From a virus, in IMG/VR virus record IMGVR_UViG_3300009436_002330, positions 1 to 21,382 of that record: DNA of 21,382 nucleotides; one strand, given 5' to 3'. A program made the position numbers and the translations under genes. The notes under the pieces are model-generated. The model saw only the letters and a program-made list of their open reading frames with translations, searched no databases and was not told the origin of the DNA. This document shows positions 1 through 4,089 of this stretch, piece by piece. Position 1 is the first letter of the stretch. Each line of letters begins with the position of its first letter.

Positions 1-23
1 AACTTCATTACTTTTAAATACAT

Positions 24-53
24 AAAAAAAGGGAACCATTACGATTCCCTTTT
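24..53 (-). terminator. Intrinsic terminator of the tmRNA unit
   Basis: On the minus strand AAAAGGGAA and TTCCCTTTT can form a 9-bp stem with a 9-nt loop, followed by a run of U. It begins immediately after the tmRNA discriminator base and would end the transcript carrying the basic protein and the tmRNA. Confidence 0.85.
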
Positions 54-54
54 G

Positions 55-453
55 TGGAGGTGGCGGGTGTCGAACCCGCGTCTTGTTCGTCTCACCCATA
101 AAGGACTACACGTTTAGAACAGTATTTTCTAATACTTCGAAATAGAAAGTTATTTAGAGGAAACTAACATCCTCGGTCCAATCCTTATTTAAAGAGACGA
201 CCTTACACCTCTAACACTTTTAAGTGGTGTCACACTTTAAGGACTTCTGTTCCAAGGTATATGTCCACCGACCCGTTGTTAACACTAACTTAGTTATGCG
301 TTAACTGCGACATTATCAGATACAAGACCTAATACTGCCATTTCACTATAAACGTTGCCGTCTGAAAATTTCCATCATGGATTAAAGTCATAGATGAAGT
401 TTGACTACGTGCCCCGTACGATTGACAACGCCAATCAATGCCAACTCACCCCC
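55..453 (-). ncRNA. ssrA: One-piece transfer-messenger RNA (tmRNA)
   Basis: tmRNA rescues stalled ribosomes: its tRNA-like half enters the A site and its internal reading frame adds a degradation tag. The 5' heptamer GGGGGTG (453-447) pairs with CACCTCC near the 3' end to make a 7-bp acceptor stem with one G-U pair. The T arm is GCGGG-TTCGACA-CCCGC, followed by the acceptor strand and discriminator A at 55. CCA is not encoded. The resume codon is GGC (359-357), preceded by CAGAC with the conserved A at -4. The tag frame runs to TAA at 296-294 and gives 21 residues, beginning GNVYSEMAVL and ending DNVAVNA. GTTAAC repeats at 278-283 and 300-305 form a helix around the stop codon, as in helix 5 of known tmRNAs. 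The 5' end lies 2 nt after the stop of the preceding ORF, so it is probably cut from a longer transcript. Boundaries come from pairing and should be good to a few nt. Confidence 0.95.
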
Positions 454-455
454 AT

Positions 456-722
456 TTATTTTTTGTTGTGATGTTGTCTTCCACTACCACTCACATAAGG
501 TTCTCCACCATCAGTTCTTGGTTTTGGTTTTCTTTTTGGTCTTGGTTTCCTTTTTTTCTTAGGTTCTTCATTAAGGATTGGTTTTTTCATATCCTCTGTT
601 ACCTTAGGTTTAGGTTTTCTTTTATTCCTTGGTTTTCTTTTCTTTTTAGTTGGTTCGGGGATTACAATAACCTCTGCCTTAACACCAAATAGTCTTTTAA
701 AGAATGCGATGATTTTTTTCAT
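456..722 (-). CDS. Lys/Pro-rich basic protein, 88 aa, function unknown
   Basis: I do not recognise a family. The ATG at 722 is chosen because it lies about 11 nt after the expected transcription start of the promoter at 740-770; the longer frame to 770 would overlap that promoter and the end of the glycosyltransferase. The N terminus, MKKIIAFFKRLFG, is a short basic amphipathic segment. The rest is extremely basic and contains an imperfect duplication, KKKRKPRNKRKPKPK and KKKRKPRPKRKPKPR, separated by a short acidic linker. Such tails commonly bind nucleic acid non-specifically (AT-hook or histone H1-like), but no canonical AT-hook is present. The stop codon is 2 nt from the tmRNA 5' end, so the two are almost certainly co-transcribed. 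Low complexity makes functional transfer unsafe. Confidence 0.7.
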   Translation of the reverse strand: MKKIIAFFKRLFGVKAEVIVIPEPTKKKRKPRNKRKPKPKVTEDMKKPILNEEPKKKRKPRPKRKPKPRTDGGEPYVSGSGRQHHNKK

Positions 723-739
723 AATAATTGTTTTATACT

Positions 740-770
740 CTAATATACACATAAAGGAATGAAAAGTCAA
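740..770 (-). promoter_or_regulatory. Host-type promoter for basic protein and tmRNA
   Basis: On the minus strand TTGACTTTT (from 770) is followed, 20 nt after its TTG, by TATATTAG (747-740), one mismatch from the Bacteroidetes -7 element TANNTTTG. The same TTG-N20 spacing occurs before the Clp gene and the tRNA genes. Expected start of transcription is near 733. Confidence 0.6.
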
Positions 771-1432
771 ACTTTAAGAGGTAAATACTTCTCGTAGAGT
801 GCCTCAAAGAATAATTTACTCTTTTTCCATTTTTTATCTACCTCTCCAATTGAAAGGTGGTATAGTTTTATTTTAGTTGTCACCCCAATTTTTATACCTT
901 CCATGTAATTTAACAAACATATAGGTAAATCGTAGAAGTGAAAACCGTCGAAATCTACATTGAAAAGATGTTTAATCCTTCTCTTATGTACCATCATAAA
1001 TAGTCCATCGATTACCACAACCTCTTTTAAGTCATCACCAAACGACGGTGAATACTTAGATATGTACCTTTTACCACGATTAATGTGTCCAACTTGTCCT
1101 TGCATAGAGTCCTTATCGTTCCACCACATACCACTTATCAAATTGTCCGTACCCGCTAAACCGATTATCCCGTATTCAGGATTACGATCGAACAGTTTAA
1201 TTATTTTGGGAGTTAAGTTCTTAGTTTCAAACTCAAGATCATCATGAATGAAAACAACAATGTCATTCTCAGATTCTTCTATCCCTTGGTTGTAAACTTC
1301 GGTTAATGATTTATCACCATTATTCTCTACAAAGATATATTGGTTTTTTGGATGGGAAAAGAATTTCCTGACGTGGTCAACGTAATCTTGGTTTATTGAT
1401 CTTGTTGAACAAACAACTGTAATTGTATTCAT
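767..1432 (-). CDS. Glycosyltransferase family 2-like protein (StrF-type)
   Basis: A 221-residue putative GT-A-fold glycosyltransferase. It would transfer a sugar from a nucleotide donor, perhaps to phage DNA, virion protein or host surface glycan; the acceptor cannot be told. The opening MNTITVVCSTRS is the first beta strand of the nucleotide-binding fold. IVVFIHDDLEF at about residues 58-68 supplies the DXD-like metal-binding acidic pair. GIIGLAGTDN at about 88-97 and VVVIDGLFMMVHKR at about 141-154 resemble the 'Glyco_tranf_2_5' (StrF-like) family. The ATG at 1432 is preferred because the upstream extension overlaps the 58-aa gene and adds a hydrophobic stretch unlike the family. It follows three tiny genes on the same strand. 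Family assignment is good; the substrate is unknown. Confidence 0.8.
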   Translation of the reverse strand: MNTITVVCSTRSINQDYVDHVRKFFSHPKNQYIFVENNGDKSLTEVYNQGIEESENDIVVFIHDDLEFETKNLTPKIIKLFDRNPEYGIIGLAGTDNLISGMWWNDKDSMQGQVGHINRGKRYISKYSPSFGDDLKEVVVIDGLFMMVHKRRIKHLFNVDFDGFHFYDLPICLLNYMEGIKIGVTTKIKLYHLSIGEVDKKWKKSKLFFEALYEKYLPLKV

Positions 1433-1473
1433 ACAAATTAATATACGAAAAATAAAAACATAATAAAAGGTTA

Positions 1474-1650
1474 TTAGAGTAATCTCTCCTGAACAATTTG
1501 ATAAAAACACGACTCATACCTTTCCAACATATTAGTTGGTGTGGGTTTGGTGGGTAGGTTGGACACACGATCTCGTAATTCATTGAGCATGTCTAATTCG
1601 TGAGCCCTATGTAATAATTCTTCTAACTGTTCACTATTTGTGCTTCCCAT
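1474..1650 (-). CDS. Small helical protein, 58 aa, unknown
   Basis: An ATG frame of 58 residues starting MGSTNSEQLEELL and ending YQIVQERLL. Its first 17 nt overlap the end of the upstream 52-aa gene in another frame, a compact arrangement typical of co-translated phage genes. The composition (charged, leucine-rich heptad-like N-terminal half, Pro-rich linker NLPTKPTPTN, helical C terminus) suggests a small helical or coiled-coil adaptor. No family recognised. A competing frame over 1377-1583 has an odd Cys/Tyr-rich composition and would overlap the glycosyltransferase start, so this frame is preferred. Confidence 0.6.
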   Translation of the reverse strand: MGSTNSEQLEELLHRAHELDMLNELRDRVSNLPTKPTPTNMLERYESCFYQIVQERLL

Positions 1651-1792
1651 CTTGGATCATGTCAAGTTGTTGTTGTAATTTCTGAATACGTAGTTTAGAA
1701 TCTTGAGTCTTATCACTCTTTAATTTAAGTATTTCAGATGTAAGGTGTTTTTTGCGTAGTCCCATTATTTCTTTTCTATTTATAAGTCCCAT
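1634..1792 (-). CDS. Small coiled-coil protein, 52 aa, unknown
   Basis: A 52-residue frame starting MGLINRKEIMGLRKK and ending QLDMIQDGKHK. The middle is highly charged and helical, with heptad-like Leu/Ile spacing, so a short coiled coil is likely. An alternative start is Met10. It ends inside the following 58-aa gene (17-nt overlap), which supports both as translated genes of one minus-strand unit. Expression probably reads through from the tRNA promoter, because no separate convincing promoter was found. No homologue recognised. Confidence 0.55.
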   Translation of the reverse strand: MGLINRKEIMGLRKKHLTSEILKLKSDKTQDSKLRIQKLQQQLDMIQDGKHK

Positions 1793-1817
1793 AAAAATAA
1801 ATATAACTTTAGTATAT

Positions 1818-1937
1818 TTTGGTGTTAAAGGTTTTTATCTTTTTTCATTTGATACACTAAGTATCCGTTCCATAATGTCACGACTACTGATGCCAAAATC
1901 CAATCTGTTATACTCATCTCTCTTTGGTGTTAAAGGT
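1818..1937. repeat. 15-bp direct repeat flanking the 30-aa gene
   Basis: TTTGGTGTTAAAGGT occurs identically at 1818-1832 and 1923-1937, 105 bp apart. Read on the minus strand, the first copy begins at the discriminator base of the CAT tRNA and the second contains the stop codon of the 30-aa gene. The pair therefore brackets the microprotein gene and abuts a tRNA 3' end. Confidence 0.8.
1825..1917 (-). CDS. Single-span membrane microprotein, 30 aa
   Basis: A 30-residue frame: MSITDWILASVVVTLWNGYL followed by VYQMKKDKNL. Residues 5-23 make one hydrophobic segment followed by a basic tail, the usual signature of a small N-out/C-in membrane protein. It lies 19 nt downstream of the CAT tRNA and ends inside a 15-bp direct repeat whose other copy directly follows that tRNA. 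Very short frames arise by chance, but the clean membrane segment and the compact strand context argue for a real gene. Confidence 0.45.
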   Translation of the reverse strand: MSITDWILASVVVTLWNGYLVYQMKKDKNL

Positions 1938-2010
1938 GGACCTTGATGGACTCGAACCATCGACCTATCCGTTATGAGCGGAGTGCTCTAACCAACTGAG
2001 CTAAAAGTCC
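1937..2010 (-). tRNA. tRNA with anticodon CAT (Met, or Ile2 if modified)
   Basis: A cloverleaf can be drawn: acceptor GGACTTT/AAGGTCC, D stem GCTC/GAGC, anticodon loop CTCATAA, T arm GATGG-TTCGAGT-CCATC. The first pair of the anticodon stem is a C/T mismatch. Position 1-72 is paired, which argues against an initiator. CAT could read AUG or, with lysidine at C34, AUA; the sequence alone cannot decide. A tRNA for AUA would fit an AT-rich phage. CCA is not fully encoded. Confidence 0.93.
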
Positions 2011-2015
2011 ATTTG

Positions 2016-2089
2016 TGAACCCGGTAGGATTCGAACCTACGACCGTCTCCTTAGAAGGGAGATGCTCTATCCAGCTGAGCTACGAGTCC
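2016..2089 (-). tRNA. tRNA-Arg (TCT)
   Basis: Acceptor GGACTCG pairs with CGGGTTC, with two G-U pairs. The D stem is GCTC/GAGC, the anticodon stem TCTCC/GGAGA with loop CTTCTAA (anticodon TCT), and the T arm GTAGG-TTCGAAT-CCTAC. It reads AGA/AGG; AGA is the main Arg codon in the phage genes here. No CCA is encoded. It sits 5 nt from each neighbouring tRNA, so the three form one processed transcript. Confidence 0.95.
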
Positions 2090-2094
2090 ATATG

Positions 2095-2180
2095 TACCGA
2101 AGAACGGAATCGAACCGTCACGAACATTACTGTTCAAGGGATTTTAAGTCCCTCGTGTCTACCAATTCCACCACTTCGGC
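2095..2180 (-). tRNA. tRNA-Leu (TAA)
   Basis: Acceptor GCCGAAG pairs with CTTCGGT (terminal G-U). The anticodon stem AGGGA/TCCCT encloses loop CTTAAAA with anticodon TAA. A long class II variable arm is present, and the T arm is GACGG-TTCGATT-CCGTT. It reads UUA, a very common Leu codon in the window. It is the first gene of the minus-strand unit and CCA is not encoded. Confidence 0.95.
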
Positions 2181-2186
2181 ATGATG

Positions 2187-2217
2187 TAAATGTAAGAACG
2201 AATATTAATAAAATCAA
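2187..2217 (-). promoter_or_regulatory. Host-type promoter of the tRNA operon
   Basis: On the minus strand TTG (2217-2215), a 20-nt spacer and TACATTTA (2194-2187) match the TTG-N20-TANNTTTR pattern. It lies just downstream of a terminator and directly upstream of tRNA-Leu, where an operon promoter is expected. Confidence 0.55.
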
Positions 2218-2233
2218 CCCCCTACCCCATATA

Positions 2234-2264
2234 AAACAAAAAAACCCCACATTTCTGCGGGGTT
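2234..2264 (-). terminator. Intrinsic terminator after the 115-aa gene
   Basis: On the minus strand AACCCC, a 10-nt loop and GGGGTT are followed by a run of seven T. It lies 27 nt after the stop of the 115-aa gene and separates it from the tRNA operon. Confidence 0.8.
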
Positions 2265-2291
2265 ACTATCATTCTTTAACTTTATTTATGA

Positions 2292-2639
2292 CTAATCAGT
2301 CAATAGTTGTTTATCTGTTATTGAGAATAACTGTCCTGATGTTTTTACGGGTTCACACCCATCCTTATCGATCTTAGTTAACCTATTCTCGAACTTATCA
2401 AACCTACTGTCAATATGACGATAGATATCTTCGACTTCTTTATTTAAGTCTCTTGTTATACCATCCATCCTAAGATGGAATTCTGCACGGTCACTTTCTA
2501 AATTTAATTGTGTTCCATTTATAACTTCCTCGAAGTTATTGGAACGTTGTTTTACCTTAAATATACCTACTATAACATACCCTAAACCGAGCACACCAAT
2601 TGATGTAAACATACCCAAAATGAATTCTAAATTTTCCAT
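2292..2639 (-). CDS. Membrane-anchored coiled-coil protein, 115 aa
   Basis: Residues about 5-28 form one hydrophobic segment (FILGMFTSIGVLGLGYVIVG). A charged helical domain to about residue 92 follows, with heptad-like spacing and the segment DIYRHIDSRFDKFENRL, then a Ser/Thr-rich tail. This is the topology of an inner-membrane spanin (Rz-like) and of many other small phage membrane proteins. It lies back to back with the putative holin and endolysin, which makes a lysis role plausible, but no Rz-specific motif or nested outer-membrane lipoprotein was seen. A TTGACA-N16-TATAAA sequence (2669-2642) ends only 2 nt before the ATG, so a start at Met10 is possible. Confidence 0.8.
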   Translation of the reverse strand: MENLEFILGMFTSIGVLGLGYVIVGIFKVKQRSNNFEEVINGTQLNLESDRAEFHLRMDGITRDLNKEVEDIYRHIDSRFDKFENRLTKIDKDGCEPVKTSGQLFSITDKQLLTD

Positions 2640-2742
2640 AATTTATAGTTTTAATTTAATTTATGTCAAAGAACGATAGTATATATAAGTATAAACAAAA
2701 AAATTGATATAGTCAATCCTATGATATTTCAAAATCTTACGA

Positions 2743-2754
2743 TATTTATTAGTA
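2743..2754 (+). promoter_or_regulatory. Candidate phage late promoter for the lysis genes
   Basis: TATTTATTAGTA, 34 nt before the putative holin ATG, matches the TATTTATWA motif found ahead of several plus-strand phage genes. No host-type -33/-7 pair was evident for this gene. The rest of the 148-bp divergent spacer (2640-2787) is A/T-rich with nothing else recognisable. Confidence 0.4.
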
Positions 2755-2787
2755 AGTAAAAATAAAATTAATTAAAATTTAAAAGTT

Positions 2788-3033
2788 ATGGCATTCAAAG
2801 ACATTTTTAAAGATGAGAATAATATCAACGAAAAGTCGGTGGTTGGTTTCGCATCATTTGCAATCATGGTAATATTTGCAGTTGCAGATTTATTGACGGG
2901 GTACTTTGGTAAGGACCTTGTTATAAACGAATTTATTTATAATTCGTTCGTTGTTATTACTCTTGGATCTTTCGGTATTGCTGAGGTAGGTAAAATCTTT
3001 GGGAAAAAAGGTGGAGAACAAGGAGAACAATAA
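2788..3033 (+). CDS. Putative holin, 81 aa
   Basis: A small protein with two predicted membrane helices at about residues 19-40 (VGFASFAIMVIFAVADLLTG) and 48-66. They are joined by a short charged loop, with an acidic/amphipathic N terminus and a basic, Gly-rich C terminus (KIFGKKGGEQGEQ). Size, helix number and position 25 nt upstream of the endolysin fit a class II-type holin, which forms the inner-membrane hole that releases the endolysin. Holins are too diverse for a firm family call from sequence, so the assignment rests mainly on topology and context. A TATTTATTA motif precedes it and no Shine-Dalgarno sequence is visible. Confidence 0.7.
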   Translation: MAFKDIFKDENNINEKSVVGFASFAIMVIFAVADLLTGYFGKDLVINEFIYNSFVVITLGSFGIAEVGKIFGKKGGEQGEQ

Positions 3034-3058
3034 ATTTAAGGTATAATAATTAAAGAAC

Positions 3059-3940
3059 ATGTTATTAAAAAATGGAACACGAGGGAATGAAGTTAAAGAC
3101 CTACAAGAATACTTGGGTATACATGCAGATGGGGTCTTTGGTAAAGGAACTGAGGGATCTGTTAGAAAATGGCAGTCTGATAATGGTTTGGACTCTGACG
3201 GTATTGTCGGTCCTGCCACTTGGGATGCTATGGGTTTGGCTACTACTGACAATTCGGAGAAGGTATTCACAACAGAAAACGGATTAATAATTAATAGACA
3301 TCATTTACCTGTGGGTCAATATAAAACGGGACCAACAAATAAGGAGTATGTATTCATACATCACACTGCGGGTTGGAATAACCCATATAACTGTATTGAT
3401 TCTTGGGGTCGAGACAATAGAGGTGCGGTGGCTACTGAATTCGTATTAGGTGGACAATCCGTTAAAGGGAATGACAACAAATACGATGGTGAAGTTGTAC
3501 AATCATTTCCTGAGGGGTCATATGGTTGGCACTTAGGTAAAAATGGATCACAGTACATGCACGAACATTCAGTTGCTATCGAAACATGTAACTTTGGATA
3601 CGTAAAGAATGGTAAAACATACGCAGGAACAAGAGTTGCTGATGATCAAATAGTTACGTTATCACAACCATTTAGAGGTTATAAGGATTGGCATAGATAT
3701 TCTGACAAACAAATTGAGTCACTACATAAATGGATTCTTTGGGTATCAGAAAGAGACAGTATTGATGTACGTAAAGGTTTACCTGATCTTATTCGTAAGA
3801 TAGGTGTATCAGCATTTGAATTTCAAGATGATGCTTATTACGGAAGAGTCAAAGGACTATGGACACATACCAATACACGTAAAGATAAATCCGATATGTT
3901 TCCACAACAGGAACTTATTGATATGTTATTAAGTCTATAA
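3059..3940 (+). CDS. Endolysin: PG-binding domain plus N-acetylmuramoyl-L-alanine amidase
   Basis: A 293-residue two-domain lysin. Residues about 3-58 are a PG_binding_1 domain (repeats NGTRGNEVKDLQEYLG and DGVFGKGTEGSVRKWQ, closing DGIVGPATWDAMG). Residues about 95-290 resemble a zinc-dependent Amidase_2/PGRP domain that cleaves the amide bond between muramic acid and the stem peptide. HHTAG (101-105) supplies the first zinc His. H270 and D279 in the C-terminal WTHTNTRKDKSDMFP are the likely second and third ligands. There is no signal peptide, so release through the upstream holin is expected. The adjacent terminator ends the unit. The domain calls are strong; the ligand assignment is by motif. 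Confidence 0.92.
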   Translation: MLLKNGTRGNEVKDLQEYLGIHADGVFGKGTEGSVRKWQSDNGLDSDGIVGPATWDAMGLATTDNSEKVFTTENGLIINRHHLPVGQYKTGPTNKEYVFIHHTAGWNNPYNCIDSWGRDNRGAVATEFVLGGQSVKGNDNKYDGEVVQSFPEGSYGWHLGKNGSQYMHEHSVAIETCNFGYVKNGKTYAGTRVADDQIVTLSQPFRGYKDWHRYSDKQIESLHKWILWVSERDSIDVRKGLPDLIRKIGVSAFEFQDDAYYGRVKGLWTHTNTRKDKSDMFPQQELIDMLLSL

Positions 3941-4045
3941 AAAATAAAACCCCAACAAGGTTGCTGGGGTTTTTGGTCTACAGTGGTTTCAACACCACCG
4001 ATATTAACGTGAAAAACGAAAAGGTGTATCGGCAAAGATAACCTT
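3940..4045 (-). ncRNA. Candidate small RNA between endolysin and Clp gene
   Basis: The convergent spacer holds a host-type promoter and terminator with no plausible gene between them. TTGACTTTTT begins at 4081 and a -7-like TATTTATA (4058-4051) or TATATTTA (4060-4053) follows. Predicted transcription from about 4045 runs roughly 100 nt to the bidirectional terminator. The transcript could form CCGATA/TATCGG, then GTGGT-GTTGAA-ACCAC, then the terminator hairpin. The 3' half is antisense to nothing, but the RNA lies just past the endolysin 3' end. A frame overlapping it lacks coding character. No known RNA family recognised. Confidence 0.4.
3946..3974. terminator. Bidirectional intrinsic terminator
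   Basis: AAAACCCCA (3946-3954) and TGGGGTTTT (3965-3973) pair around a 10-nt loop. T-rich stretches follow on both strands (TTTT on plus; ATTTTTT on minus). On plus it ends the endolysin transcript; on minus it would end the candidate small RNA. Confidence 0.85.
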
Positions 4046-4050
4046 GAATG

Positions 4051-4081
4051 TATAAATATATATAAAAACCGAAAAAGTCAA
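4051..4081 (-). promoter_or_regulatory. Host-type promoter of the candidate small RNA
   Basis: TTGACTTTTT at the upstream edge is shared with the Clp promoter. The -7 element is TATTTATA after 20 nt or TATATTTA after 18 nt. It points into the endolysin/Clp spacer, away from the Clp gene. Confidence 0.45.
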
Positions 4082-4089
4082 GTTTTTAA

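Noticed and set aside
2015-2377. 120-residue plus-strand frame over the tRNA genes
   Set aside because: It runs antisense through tRNA-Arg, tRNA-Leu and the terminator; the structural RNA explains the sequence.
2928-2946. CGAATT-TATTTAT-AATTCG inverted repeat inside the holin gene
   Set aside because: A short stem within coding sequence encoding a normal membrane loop; no independent evidence for an operator or internal promoter.
3838-4035. 65-residue minus-strand frame over the small RNA
   Set aside because: Mixed low-quality composition, overlap with the endolysin, and interruption by the terminator hairpin; not coding-like.
4051-4058. TATAAATA on the plus strand, identical to the T4 late promoter
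   Set aside because: It points into the 3' end of the convergent Clp gene with no gene to serve; it is better explained as the -7 region of the minus-strand promoter.
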